DNA of 64,000 nucleotides from Bretschneidera sinensis (taxonomy: Eukaryota > Streptophyta > Magnoliopsida > Brassicales > Akaniaceae): the NCBI GenBank assembly GCA_023935145.1, contig CM043697.1, positions 54,600,001-54,664,000 of the forward strand, in the 5' to 3' direction. The notes beneath the pieces are model-generated. The model saw only the letters and a list, made by a program, of their open reading frames with translations, was not told the origin of the DNA and made no database searches. Position numbers and translations under genes: made by a program. This document shows positions 34,732-46,201 of the stretch, piece by piece. Within the stretch, counting starts at the first letter, position 1. Every line of letters starts with the position of its first letter.

Positions 34732-36045
34732 CATTTACTAGAGTACGTTTTCTGTTCTTTCATTTTTATTGTTCCCTTCTAAATGTTTTCTAAACGCGTG
34801 TTTGATTTCATACATTGAGGACAATGTTTAGTTTAGGTTTAGGGGTGCAATTAGAACTTGTTACTTGTTGAGACAAAATTTTCATGCTACAATTTGTTTT
34901 ATGGTTAGTAATCTAGTCTTTAATGCACGTTGAGTTTAGTTTCTTTAACACTGACAAGTTGTTGTGAGGATTGATGCATATTCGTATTCCATAGACCGTG
35001 CTCTTGATGTTGATACTGAGGTGAACTTAGATCTAATGATTGAGAATCAAATAGTGGAGACTACCTAGTGAGTTATTTGAGTCATAAGCGTTTTATTCTG
35101 AGAGTTAGTTTCTTGGTACTCTTAAACACTCTTTGTTATAACCTTAATTGTTAGATGATCTTTATAGGTTTTGCATTTAATGCTAGGATTATATAACTCA
35201 CTTGAAGTATCATGTTGTGTATTCTCATTATTTTAGTTGAATGACTTTGAGTAAGAAGTTTGAGTATGTGCCTATCGTTATATGCCCTAGTTGCCACTGT
35301 CTCTGGAGAAAGATCCAAATTCCCATTAAAAAAAGAGTATAAAAAAAGAAGAAAAAAATATATATGAGAAACATGTCAAAAAGGGATTTGGTTAGACAAG
35401 AAAAATGACCTGAGATACTTCAAGGGTATTGAAGTCTCTCTTATAAGGAGTTGAAAAGAAAGAGCTTTGGTGTAAATCAGGTTCGGCCAACCACGCCCAT
35501 CTATGCAGAGGTTTATTCTCAATATGTTTTGCTTGAGGTGTTTGACTAGGATATGATATAGGCGATGTGATAGCTTTGCAATCCTAACATTTGATTCCTT
35601 TAATGAGATCTATTTTGCGAACATATGAGCGTTCTTTGATGATATCCATATTCATATGCGAATTTATATTTGAAATTTCTTATTTACATAACTTCTATTC
35701 GCATATGCTTGACGAGTGCTTGAAACCTAGGTTCGGCGTGCTTAATGAGTGAATCCTGTGAGGCCTAGAGTCGAAGCGAATTCGGAATCTTGGTGTTAGG
35801 TTTGAAGGTAATTGACGTGAGGTGTTTTAAGCATTGGAATATGGATGTGCTATGTGTACTTGATTTGAGCAATGAATTGTGTAGTGTTGAGACTGTGAAC
35901 ATAATTATGCATAAGATATCTAGATATGAGTCATAATAAGAATTAGTGCATGAGAGTTTTGTTGATTTAAGTTTTTAGGTTTGTTTTGTTTATGTTTTCT
36001 TTTAGTTTTGCTTGAAGACTAGCAAAATCTAGGTTTGGCGGTATT
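34732..36045 (+). other. Element H non-coding 3' region and polypurine tract
   Basis: No env-like gene. ATTGAGGACAATG followed by AGGTTTAGGGGTG (34814-34847) is an internal purine-rich block with a counterpart in F. The terminal tract AGGTTTGGCGGTATT (36031-36045) abuts the 3' LTR. The remainder is AT-rich without supported features. Confidence 0.7.
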
Positions 36046-37622
36046 TGATGAACAAATATTTATCATAGTATTTTGTATGTTTTTCAAGTATTTATTTATA
36101 TGTTTAGCTTAGAAATTTGTTACTTTTAGTTGTTTTTCGTTGTTTTATAGGCTCACAAGCACGTGGAAAAGAGTTTCACTAAATTGCCAGAATTTACCGT
36201 ACAGATCAGTCAAATTTGCAGATTAAACTGTAATGATTCAGGAAGAACCAGGAGATGAGCTCTATATGTTTGGAAAGATCCAGATGTCTTTTTTTTGGAG
36301 AATTTACAGCTCGTAAATATGAACTTTCAATAGAAAGTTATGGCAGTTTTAGTAGACAAAGGTCAGGTTGTGCGTGATTTCAGTGTGGCAGAAGTGATTT
36401 TTGGGGATTAAACTGTATTGATTCAAGAAGAACTAGGAGATGAGCCATATATTCTTGGAAAGATCCGGATGTCTATTTTTTGGAGAATTTTACGGCTCGT
36501 AAATATGATTTTTCTAGAGAAAGTTATGGCAATTTTATCATAACCGAGCCTGGACAGCAGCAGAAGCACACAGCCCGAACTGAAACCCTAAGGCGACTTT
36601 TCTGTCTACAAAACCGTCTCCATATAGCTATATAAAGGAATTTTAGACTCGAAGAAATGGGGGGAGACGACAACAGTTCTTGGAGAGATATTATCAAGAG
36701 GAGTTTTAGGAGATTGAAGGAGGAGACTGTTTCTTCCATCAATATGGCTTATCAAGAGATTGAAAATGACGATCAATCGCTTCAAGACTTTGACGATTCA
36801 TCTTGTGATTCGGGAAGAAATTCTATCTTTGCTCCTTTTGTCCTTCAATATGCTTGTAACCCTAGTATTTGAGTTATGTGATTGGGATTTAAACATTAGC
36901 GGCTGAACGCATTGTTGGGCGTTTGGCTTAGCTACATTGATTGTTTTGGATATTTTGGTGGATTTAGTTTTACAAAATTTTTCAGATTATTTCTTATTCA
37001 ATATCCTTCATACCTTTGATTATTGCTTGTGGATTAGCCATCTATTATTGATAGTTAAGGTTAATATTTGAGATTAGGTTGAGGACAAATCATCTAGACC
37101 TAATTAAGCTTTTTTGAATAGGAATTTAAATCAGGATTCAAATCAAATTGTGATTTAGGTGGTTGTGTTTTCTTTATACTTAATTTAACTAATTAACTGA
37201 TGAACACAATCCATGGGTTTAATTAATTAGTTATAAATTGAGAATAAACATGATCAATGGCTTTCATTAGTCTTAGTGGAAATACCAATAATCTTAGATG
37301 TTGATTAATTCTTTATATTCACCAAATGTTCAATTCATAATTGGATAGCAAGCTAAACTCCCAATTGTTCTCATTGATTATACTCTTCTCTTCATAATTC
37401 GTTGTGTTTAATTTACTTAATTGTTTTTATTTCAATTTCCTTTTCGCCAATCTTTTAATTAGAGTGTTTAGGATTTAATTTTAGAGTTTGTTTTTGTAAT
37501 TTTAAGAAAGTAATTTAGGATTTAAACCACTGCGATTCCTTGAGAGATCGACCTCGAGAGTAAACTCATTGCAATACTATTTGTGATTCGTGCACTTGCA
37601 AGCATTTAAAATTTGCACATCA
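36046..37622 (+). repeat. Element H 3' LTR
   Basis: Matches 20046-21622, including both copies of the internal module (36150-36366; 36390-36550). More diverged from its partner than the F LTR pair, fitting an older insertion. Confidence 0.92.
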
Positions 37623-39120
37623 CCTATTACACAATCTCTTCTTAACTTATTCATCAGACATATCAATCTTTCAATCATATATTTAATCATCTCTAAATCC
37701 TCAATTCAGCATTATCATTAACCTCATTATGAGGTTCACAACATATAATAACTCGCTCAAACAATTCTCATCATATCGTATTTCCATATTTCTTACTTAG
37801 CATATTTGTCTCTCTGTGAGACTCATTCTTCTATTAATAAATTTACAATCATGAATAATACTTTAACATCTCCAGCAATAACAATCAATATTTAAAGCAA
37901 ATGCAATGTGTGAAGTTAAATGTTATTATTATTAGGAATGTCTTCCCACATGTCGACATGTTTTTATCTTAAACCGGCTGCCTTCACAGTTCTTTCATTC
38001 ACATTTAGACTGGCTGTCTTCCCGATTCTTTTATTCTCATTTAGACTGGCTGTCTTCCCGCTTATTTTATTTTCATTCAAATCGGCTACCTTCCCGATTA
38101 TTTTATTTTCATTTAGACTGGCTGCCCTCCCGGTTATTTTATTTCATGCATATGCTTATGAATAATGATATGAATATGCATATGAATAATAAAATAAAAA
38201 CAAGCATGTATTCAGCCATTTAAACTAGCTATCCTGATTTTTCTCAAATTATTATTTGAAAAATTCCACTAAATTCTTCTCCTCATAAATCATATCAAAT
38301 CATCAAACATAGCTCATCAAGAATTTCATTTATCACATTTATTATTAAATTGACTCATTATTCTAATAATATTAATTCTCATATAATAATTTTCTACATA
38401 TTCATTGTTCCTATCATACCTATCAACCAGTTTTTCATCTACCACCAAAGCATATGTTAATAATTTATTCTAATATTATCACTATATATTTCATATTTAT
38501 CTTGATTACTTAAAGTAAATCTAACTCACCATGTAGCACTTAGAGCTGCACATGGATCACCCCTTTGCCTTTCCTACTCCTCTCAGCAATTTTCCCTGGT
38601 TCCTGATCGTCAACACCTGACATAATATTTATATTAAAATTTTAATTTATTCTTCAATTCTTCCGTAATTCATACTCTTTGAAAATTCCCACTTTGAATT
38701 TTGAGAAATTTCATGTATGCTAAATTTCAAAAATAAAATTTATGTTATTACCTTCTGTTTTTCTTAGAGCTTCTCTTGACTCTCTATAAAAATTTTCCCG
38801 TAAACTCCTTCAAAATTTTACTCTTCCAACCTTTCTTTCGGCCCCCAATTGTTTAAAGAGAGAGAGTATTTTGAATCCTAGTTGAAGGAAAACCAAACAG
38901 GATTTGGGATGTAATTAATAAATAACTAAAGTTATATATATATATATATATATATACAAAACTTTAAACCATAGTCAGCATTCCCACCCCTCCCATATTC
39001 TGGCACGAAATTATAATGTTGTCTTACATGTAGCATTACAATTATGCTCTTTTGGCAACAGGTGGAAACAGATGTGGCCACATTTATTTATTTAGAATTA
39101 TTTTATAAAAATTAAATCTT

Positions 39121-39178
<58 letters not shown>

Positions 39179-39242
39179 TTAACACCATGTTATATTTATT
39201 AAATTACTTCTTTACCCTTTCTATACAAATACGGGTATTACA
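37623..39242 (-). repeat. Element C 5' LTR, part 2
   Basis: Continues the LTR begun at 19534. Carries the five-unit 36-bp array (37972-38145), (TA)n at about 38933-38957 and a longer (AT)n near 39125-39173. Ends GTATTACA at 39242. Confidence 0.92.
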
Positions 39243-39634
39243 CCCTGGCAACCTTCAAGGACTCAGCCTCCTACCGGGAAGCTGTTGAGAAGGCCTTGGA
39301 GGAGGCTTTGGTAGCTTCAGGGACTCAACCTCCTTTGAGAGGTGATTGGGAAGGAGGTCAGGTAGCAGTACTTCGAGAGCTTTTCGAAAGCCAAGAAGAA
39401 AACGAAGCCCTCTATCCCGAGGTCAATTTCTCGGCTCTCGATCTGGTTGGCTCGTTAGAGGAGGAAGAAGTTACGACTGGCGAGGTGAAGGAGACTGCTC
39501 AGCTATGGGAAGAGGAGGTGCTCAGCCAAGAGGCGAGGCTGAGGCTGTGTCCAAAGGGGAGGCTGCCCCTTAAGGACTTTATCTTTTCTTTTGTAGTAAT
39601 TTTTTTTTCTTTTTTTTTTCTCTTTGTAATCTAG
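39243..39634 (+). pseudogene. Antisense ORF of element D, 3' part
   Basis: Resumes the antisense ORF after element C: ATFKDSASYREAVEKALEEA, then an acidic glutamate-rich region (LYPEVNFSALDLVGSLEEEE). It ends near 39570-39634 with a T-rich, probably untranslated tail. The acidic C-terminus following a coiled-coil region is typical of these Tat antisense ORFs as I recall them. No catalytic motif is seen. Confidence 0.6.
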
Positions 39635-39769
39635 GGCCGATAGCGCCCTTATGGAACTCAGTAGTTTAATAAAATTCCAAGCTTTCTTCACTTTAACTTG
39701 TTCTTTAGTTTTAATCACACTCGGGCTTTCAATACTACAATATTCATTAAAAACTAAGGTGCTTCATAA

Positions 39770-40900
39770 GCTACACTTGGGGTATATATTATTGGTAGAA
39801 TTTGCGGAGGTTCTCCGCGTTCCAAGTACGGGGAACGAGCTTGCCACCTAGTTCCTTGAACTCAAAAGTCCCGGCATGGTATATCCTCCTGATGCGATAC
39901 AGGTCTTCCTAGTTTGGGACAAGCTTCCCTATTTCTCGAGGACAACACACTTCTCTTTTTTGCAGGATGAGGTCATGTAACCTAAAACTTCTACTCTGGA
40001 CCCTAGAGTTGTAGTATTTGGTAGCCTTCTGCTGATAAGTGGCTAGCCGAATCTGTGCATTATCCTAGGCCTTGTCAATAAGATCAACATTTATCTATAG
40101 GGCTTCATCATTATTGTCTTGTTCGAAATTCTGTACTCACAACGAGGGTACCTCGACTTTTAAGGGGATGATCGCTTCGGAGCCATAGGCCATGAAAAAC
40201 GTGGCCCCAGAGCACGTTTTGAGTGTGGTTGGTCCACTGTTTGTCCATTTCATCTAACCACATCTTAATACCTTGCAGAAGTGTCATGTTGGTCACTTCG
40301 GCCTACTCGTTAGCCTGCGGGTACCTGATGGAGGAGACTCGATGCTTAATGTTGAGCTCTTCGCAGAACACTTTGAACTGAGTGCTATTAAACTATTTAC
40401 CGCTATTAGTCACTAATATACGAGGTACGTAGAAATTGCATACTATGGACTTCCATATGAAACTTCGGGCCTGGTGATCAATTATGCAGGCCAGTGGTTC
40501 TACCTCTGCCCACTTAGTGAAGTAATCTATTGCCATGATGAGATGTTTCCTTTAGCCAGGCACCTCAATGAAAGAATAGAGGAGATCCATCCCCCACATG
40601 GAGAAAAAAAGCGGGCTTGTGATCAAGGTGAGAGGATTTTCAAGTTGGTGGGGTATCGGGGAGTATTGCTAACAACTTCTACATTTCTTGACCAATTCCA
40701 GGGCATTTTTTTGCATTTTGGGCCAGTAGTCCCCATATCGGAGCACTTTGAAGGCTAAGGCTCAGGCTCCTAGGTGATTCCTGCATACTCCTTCATGAAC
40801 TTCTCGAAGTGTATAATTGGCTTCGGTGGCCCCAAGACGTCTTACAATAGGTGTCATGAGACTTCTCTTATATAACTGTTTGTCTATGATCGCGTATCGT
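39770..40900 (-). pseudogene. Element D integrase
   Basis: Minus-strand fragments in several frames. A core start with a tryptophan-methionine-aspartate motif lies near 40600. LVTNSGK (about 40400) stands where a catalytic aspartate is expected and has asparagine. YPQANE followed by AEVTN (about 40310-40330) stands at the glutamate position. The frame 40296-40111 is the post-core helix region, and a C-terminal WEDLYRIRRIYHAGTF with LVPRTWRTSANS ends near 39800. Many stops; inactive. Confidence 0.72.
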
Positions 40901-40934
40901 GATGCCTGGGAGATGAGCTTTCTAGCTTACTCTT

Positions 40935-41366
40935 CTACTTAGGAAGCTGGTCGTCACATAAGTACCAGAGGATCGGGTAAACATAGGTTTTTCCCTCGAT
41001 CACTGGTAGCATAGGGATCTCCTTAATACTTAGGACAGCGAGTATCTCGAGGTATACAGCCTGTGTTAGCTCAGGCTGGCGGGAGGGGGTGAGTCGAGCT
41101 AGAGAATCAGCCTTTGAGTTCTCCGCTTGAGGAACTTGGGTTATATAGAACATTCTGAATCTGGTGGTAAGTTCCTTAGCTTTCTCAAGATAGTGAGCAA
41201 TTTTTTCTCCTCGGACTTCAAATTCCCCGTTAATTTGATTTGCCACCAGCTTTGAATCGCTATATGCGTCTAAGGCCTCGAAAGCCATCTCCTTGTCCCA
41301 CTTCATTTCGGCGAGTAATGCCTCATTCTCAGCTTTATTGTTGGAGGCTTTGAACCCGAACCTCAA
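40935..41366 (-). pseudogene. Element D second RNase H (aRH)
   Basis: The frame reads KASNNKAENEALLAEMKW (the NxEAEYEAL motif with glutamate), AYSDSKLVANQINGEFEVRG (DS catalytic aspartate) and VPQAENSKADSLARLT (C-terminal DxLA). This is the extra, archaeal-type RNase H carried by Tat-lineage elements between the RT-linked RNase H and integrase. It is a key reason for assigning D to that lineage. Confidence 0.85.
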
Positions 41367-41399
41367 GGCATATTCGATGGTGAAACCATCTTGGTTGTA

Positions 41400-42810
41400 T
41401 AGGATAAGCCGATCTCTGCTTCTGACTCAGTTGGAGGAACCATCGACATGAAGGGTCCACTATAGAACTCTCTCAGTCACCTTAGGGTCTGGGGTTAGGT
41501 CCAGTTTCCATTTGAGGGTTATCTCTGCAATGAAATATATGACAGCTTGAGCCTTGATGGCCTTGCAGGAATTATATCGGATGTTGAACTCACCAAGCTC
41601 TATGGACCATTTGACCATTCTTCTAGAGACATCCTGCTTGTGGAGCACTTATCTCAGCAATTAGTTCGTTAAGTGGACAATGGTGTGTGCTTGAAAATAC
41701 GGTCAGAGTTTTTGTGCTGTGATCAAGATGATGTACGCCATCTTTTCTATCTGGAGGAGCTTGCTCACATAGTACATGGGTCTTTGGAAACCTACTTCCT
41801 CTCGGACTAGAACGGAGGCCACTACCTCCTGCCCGACTGACAGATATAAGAAAAGTTCTTCACTCATGACAAGCTTGGTCAGAAGCGGGGGCGAAGTCAA
41901 ATATTCTTTCAGCTCTTCAAATACCTTTTGACAGTCTTCGGTCTAGACGAGTCTTTCACTTTTCTGATGGCTCTAAAGAAAATGAGGCATCTCTCCACGG
42001 ATTTTGACATAAAACGACTGAGTGTGGCTACCCGTCTCGTCAATCATTGTACTTATTTTATCGTCCAAAGGGGGTCATACCAAAGATTGCCTCATTTTTT
42101 TTGAGTTGGCCTCTATTCCCTTTTGAGTTACCATAAAGCTGAGGAATTTTCCCTCAGTGACTCTGAAAATGCACTTCGTGGGGTTTAACTTCATCTGGTG
42201 GCGTCAAAGCTCTTGAATGCTTCCTCTAGGTCAGCTTCATGGTCTTTAGCTTCGATTCTCTTGACTAACATGTCATCCACATAGACTTCCATGTTTATCC
42301 CGATTTGTCCATGGAAGATCTTGTTCACCAACCTCTAATAAGTCGCCCCAGCATTTTTATGTCCGAAGGGCATGGCCTTGTAATACTATAACCCTTGGCC
42401 TATGACGAATGTCGTTTTCTCCTAGTCAGGCCCGTGAATAAGGATCTAATTGTAACTAGAATAGGCATCCATGAAGGTTAGAACCTTGTGTCCCGAGGTT
42501 GCATCGATAAGCTGATCGATTCGTTGTAGAGAAAAATTATCCTTTGGGCAAGCTTTATTCAGGTCCGTGAAATCAATGCAGATTCGCCACTTACCGTTGG
42601 GCTTTTTGACAATCACCACATTGGACACACAGTCGGGACAAAATTGGCCGCTAGTAGCTTGTTTACTTCGACTTTGATGGCTGCTTATCGTTCGGGGGCG
42701 ATTGACCTCTTCTTCTGGATGACTAGTTTGTGGCTCGGGTCTATGTTTTACCGGTGCACAATAACCTTCGAGCTGATTCTGAGCATGTTTGAGGCCAACC
42801 AAGCAAAAAA
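41400..42810 (-). pseudogene. Element D reverse transcriptase and linked RNase H
   Basis: The RT frame at 42802-42446 has VVIVKKPNGKWRICIDFTDL, NKACPKDNFSLQRIDQLIDA and LTFMDAYSSYNQI. Frame breaks follow, then an intact catalytic YVDDMLVK (minus 42283-42272). The RNase H follows in fragments at 41900-41703 (VGQEVVASVLVREE, PMYYVSKLL) and 41648-41460 (MVKWSIELGEFNIRY). Numerous stops. The YVDD box itself is preserved. Confidence 0.82.
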
Positions 42811-43208
42811 ATCCTGATTCTTTCAGAGGAGGGAGACTGGGGATTTTTTGGGGCCTTCGGGGAGGTTAGAGCCAATTTGGACCGTCCGAGAGGTGTCTTC
42901 ATCAAGGGGGATTACGATTAACTCTTTCATGGATTAATCTCTAGGGGCTCTTACCTCATCTCTGAAGTCTTCTACTTCGAGAGGGAGGGCCTTTATCCTC
43001 TTCTTATCTCTTGGGCATTTAGATAGTAAGATGTGGAGACTTGTTGGTTTCCTTTGATTTCACTTACCCTGTCGTCGATAGGGAACTTCATCTTCAAATG
43101 GTAGGTGGAGATGACTGCTTTTAGTTTGTTGAGGGTGAGCCGACCGAGGATCACGTTGTAAGATGACGGCTGGTTGACTACCAAGAAAGTAGTTTATACA
43201 GTGGTTGT

Positions 43209-43484
43209 TTAAGGGGCCATCCCCGTAGTGACTGGAAGAACTATGCTACCCTCGATGAACACAGGGCCCCCCGAGAAATCGTACAGCAGGGTGGAGATTG
43301 GTTCCAGTTGAGCATCTTCCAACTGCATCTGTCGGAAAGCGTCGTAAAATAGGATGTCTATTAAGCTTCCGTTGTCCACCAGGACGCGTCTAATGTTGTG
43401 GTTGGCTATAAGAATGGAGACTACCACGACGTCGTCATGCTGGATCTGTACTCTCTCTAGATTATTGTTTGTGAAGGGGATCAT
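43209..43484 (-). pseudogene. Element D aspartic protease
   Basis: IANHNIRRVLVDNGSLIDIL and FYDAFRQM match the Tat protease active-site region, in which the usual DGGSS reads DNGSL. It is bounded by gag upstream and RT downstream. A further protease tail (VNQPSSYNVILGR, 43184-43130) lies in another frame. Confidence 0.8.
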
Positions 43485-43499
43485 CTAGTCCATCTTTCT

Positions 43500-44886
43500 C
43501 CATTTATAGGGCCCGCTGATTGATGCCACGGACTTGGCTCAAGCTTTACCATTGTGTTCCAAATTTCCCCCGGCGGCGGGGCCTCCATAGATTGTTTTGA
43601 TAATCTTGGTCACTGTGGCTTCCTAGCCTCTCCGGTTGGGCTCCCCCAGGATCGACCCTAGACTCCTTCGGGGGACTTGAGGTAACCGACTTTGATTGGG
43701 AAGACCCTCGGGACTTCTCCTGGGTCTTTCGGGCATTCCTTCTCACCTCGGTTTGGTAAACTTTTTCAATTTTCCCTTGTTGATGAGGGCCTCAATTTGT
43801 TGTTTCAGGACGAGGCTCTATTCTGTATCGTGCCCATGGTTCCTGTAGAACCAGCACCACTTGCTTTGATCTTCGCTGTGGTGCTGTGGTTTCGAGGGCC
43901 ACTAAAGGATTATTCTATCTTGGACCTGCATCAGGACATTCGTCTTAGATATTTTGAAAGGAGTAAAACTTTCAAAATGACTAAGGGCTTTGTTCCTGAC
44001 TTCGCGAAAAGGGTCTTTTGGTCGCCTTATTGTGAGGGTCGACGAGGTCTTTTCTCTTTTTCTCCATCTCCCCTTCTCTTTCTTTCCAAAAAGCTTGGTC
44101 GACTTCCACTAGTGTGTACTTTTCGGCCCGACTCAGGATCTCGTTCATGTCCCTAGGTTGTCGCCTGGTAAGCTTGGAACTAAAGATCTTAGACCTTAGT
44201 CCGTTTTTGAACGCCAGTATCTGGACGTTGGGGTCGAGGTCCTGGATCTCCCAAGCAGCAGCATTAACCTTTATATGTAGGCCTGAAGTCTCTCCCCTTG
44301 ATGTTGAATGATGTTGAACAGGCTCTATGAGGTCTTTTTAGGTCCTTTGCTGCTAAAAAAGTAGGATGCAAAGGCATAGCCGAGCTATTTGAAAGTGTTG
44401 ATGCTGATTGGTTTCAATCGAGAGTACCATGTTTCGGCTGTTTTTTCGAGCATTAGGGAGAACACTAAGCACACAACCAGATCAAAGTGTCGATACAGTG
44501 CCATGGTAGTCTTATAATGTTGGAGGTGGTCTAAAGGGTCCGTCGAGCCATTGTAGGATTTGACTTGCAGCATTCGAAAATTTGGCGAGAGTGGGGCCTT
44601 GAGGACTTCTTGTGTGAATGGTGGGTCTTGAACGTTGAGTTTGTCTAGGACATTATTGTTGCGGCACTTGAATGCCTCATTGTGTTTTTTCTTCCATTTC
44701 CTTGATTCGTCTCGAGGCCAAGGTTGCTCTTGGAGGAGGGGCCCCCTTTGGACTTGATGGTGTGGTGTGGCGATGACTCCACCGTGGAGCAATTTTCGAT
44801 GGGCATCCCATGACTAGGAGGGCTAGTGCATTCAGGGGCGTGTCAGGGTGTGGACGAGGGTTGTCGGGCCTCCTTCTGTACCTCAA
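43500..44886 (-). pseudogene. Element D gag
   Basis: The frame 44792-44385 carries the capsid core: PPFTQEVLKAPLSPNFRM, YNGSTDPLDHLQHYKT and TAETWYSRLKPISI. Later gag is frame-shifted: a degenerate knuckle-like CWFYRNHGHDTE (about 43860-43825) and an arginine-rich region toward 43546. Opposite-strand frames here (43692-44156, 44114-44311) are shadows. Confidence 0.8.
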
Positions 44887-45230
44887 CGGTGAGGTCAGTC
44901 ACCAAGTGAGAGAGTTCCAAGAACTACACTTGAAGCATGGCAATAGCAGGATGTGTTGAGGTAGCTCCTTGGGGATTTTTCGGTGGGTCAATCTCCGTGT
45001 GGTGAGGGCGTTGCATTCCAGAGAGGGGCTATGGGTCACAACCAGAGGACCTATGTTCAAACATAATGGGAAGTCTCAATCCGGACCGCTGGCTAGGGTA
45101 CTGTTTTGTGTAGGTGCGACAGTCATCTTGGCGGCTCGCCTACCAATGTTTCTTGTGGTGTTTTTCGGTTGCATGGCAACAAATGAGTTCTTTAGGTTTC
45201 TTCACTTTAAATTTTTAGCAAGAGATATTG

Positions 45231-45251
45231 GTTTCCCATGGATGGTGCCAA
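45231..45251 (-). promoter_or_regulatory. Element D primer-binding site (decayed)
   Basis: On the minus strand TTGGCACCATCCATGGGAA follows the right LTR. It resembles the TGGCGCCGTCTGTGGGAA-type site of Tat elements with CpG-to-CpA changes, the pattern expected from methylation-driven decay. This fixes the right LTR as the 5' LTR. Confidence 0.65.
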
Positions 45252-45253
45252 TC

Positions 45254-45768
45254 TGTTGATGCCAAAAATCTGCTACTGAGCTGGAGGTAGACACTCAGTG
45301 ATCTGCACAAAGGGAAAGGGCTAAACTAAGAGTCACCGGAGGACAGGGGGGTGATGCCTCCGAAGACATTCCGATGCTTTTGTCAGTATAAGGTCTTTGA
45401 GGAAATAGGGGGGGTTATGATTTGATGTTTTCGTAAATGAGCTTGAAAAATCGAAGATGGATTAGATTCACATACCTTGGGCCTTTTATAGTGATTCAGA
45501 GGCAAGTTGGCCATGTGCTTGGGATAGGATGATCCCTGAGCCCGCTCCTCACGACGGAGTATCTAGTTGTGTGACCCGGGACGGTTCAATCCCTGTAATC
45601 ACACTTACATTTTTGTATGGGGGTCGTGACTTACGATGGCGTTTACCAATTACTTGTCCACGTGTCAATAGGCTATTAGAGAGGGGTTGTCCACGTGTCA
45701 TCTCGCTACTGGCGAGGATTTGTACATGCATCACCTAGCCATTAGAGGGTGAATTATTGGCTATATCA
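45254..45768 (-). repeat. Element D 5' LTR
   Basis: TGTTGATGCC to GGCTATATCA, matching 8471-8987. Followed by GTTTT (45769-45773), the right target duplication. Short frames on both strands (45529-45738, 45734-45549) are chance. Confidence 0.88.
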
Positions 45769-45773
45769 GTTTT

Positions 45774-46201
45774 ATTATTTGTTATTTAATTGAATAAAGC
45801 ATTTTCTGAACACAAGATAAACAGTTACCAAGAATAATAAAAACATTCTTCTATGGTTAGTTTTATTTATTTTCTTTCTGTTATGGGATATGACTGAATT
45901 TTTTTTTAGAATGAGGAAAAAGAGTAGGAAACAAATAAATACTATTCGTAGTCCACATGAGAGGTTTTCTTCAATCCTTCTTTTGTCATGCTCCTTAGCC
46001 CAAGCCGTCATGCAATTGGCAAAAAGGTCTTTGTTGATGAAGAGGGGTTCATAGGGACTACCTGAAACACAATCATAAAGGATTGTTCTTGTGAGTCCAT
46101 AAGGCCCATATTGTGTAACCAATAATGACGAGCATTTCACTCTTTGGTGTCTATGATGAAATAATCCCATAAAGAAATTCTTGGTAGTGTTATGTGTCAT
46201 T
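45774..46201 (+). repeat. Repeat X, copy 2, right part
   Basis: Continues X after element D and parallels 58866-59300 closely. The minus-strand frame here and its counterpart near 59537-59172 share text but neither resembles a protein family. X2 ends at 46201, where copia remnant E1 begins; the expected continuation (59301 onward) is absent. Confidence 0.8.

Larger units (their letters stand above)
20041..37627 (+). mobile_element. Element H: Athila-type Ty3/gypsy inside LTR of C
   Basis: LTRs of about 1.58 kb (20046-21622; 36046-37622) begin TGATGAAC and end CATCA. Five-base flanks are TCTAT and CCTAT. The intact target is visible in the other C LTR (near 13015). Order on the plus strand: tRNA-Asp-type primer-binding site, gag with zinc knuckle, protease, RT, RNase H, integrase, a non-coding 3' region with paired hairpins, polypurine tract, LTR. 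Gag and protease phrasing (LDLGASINHMP, DRSVKYPKGIVEDMLVQVD) is typical of Athila. No env-like ORF is seen. All genes carry stops or frameshifts. Element F interrupts the integrase at 26748-34199. Confidence 0.9.
12502..39247 (-). mobile_element. Element C: Tekay/Del-type chromovirus inside element D
   Basis: LTRs (12507-14582; 19534-20045 plus 37623-39242) start TGTAACG and end GTATTACA. Flanks ACCTA (12502-12506) and CCCTG (39243-39247) match at three of five bases. If one five-base copy is discounted, the antisense ORF of D regains its reading frame across the junction, which supports a 5-bp duplication. Genes run on the minus strand: gag, protease, RT, RNase H, integrase with a C-terminal chromodomain-like region. 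A tRNA-iMet primer-binding site adjoins the right LTR. The right LTR is split by element H. Confidence 0.88.
8466..45773 (-). mobile_element. Element D: Tat-type Ty3/gypsy, outermost of nest
   Basis: LTRs of about 515 bases (8471-8987 and 45254-45768) are flanked by GTTAT (8466-8470) and GTTTT (45769-45773), one mismatch. The empty site GTTAT is at 58861-58865 in X3. Genes run on the minus strand from the right LTR: gag, protease, RT, RNase H, a second RNase H, integrase. An extra antisense ORF and minisatellites lie before the left (3') LTR. The second RNase H and the antisense transposase-like ORF are typical of the Tat lineage. The two LTRs differ at roughly one base in eight over their first 160 bases, so the insertion is old. 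The body is interrupted by element C at 12507-39242. Confidence 0.88.

Noticed and set aside
43692..44156. 154-residue plus-strand frame
   Set aside because: Shadow opposite the decayed gag of element D, whose minus strand carries recognisable gag motifs.
45775..46200. Frame shared in part with 59537-59172
   Set aside because: The similarity comes from the X duplication. Frames differ in length and position of breaks, and no family is recognised.
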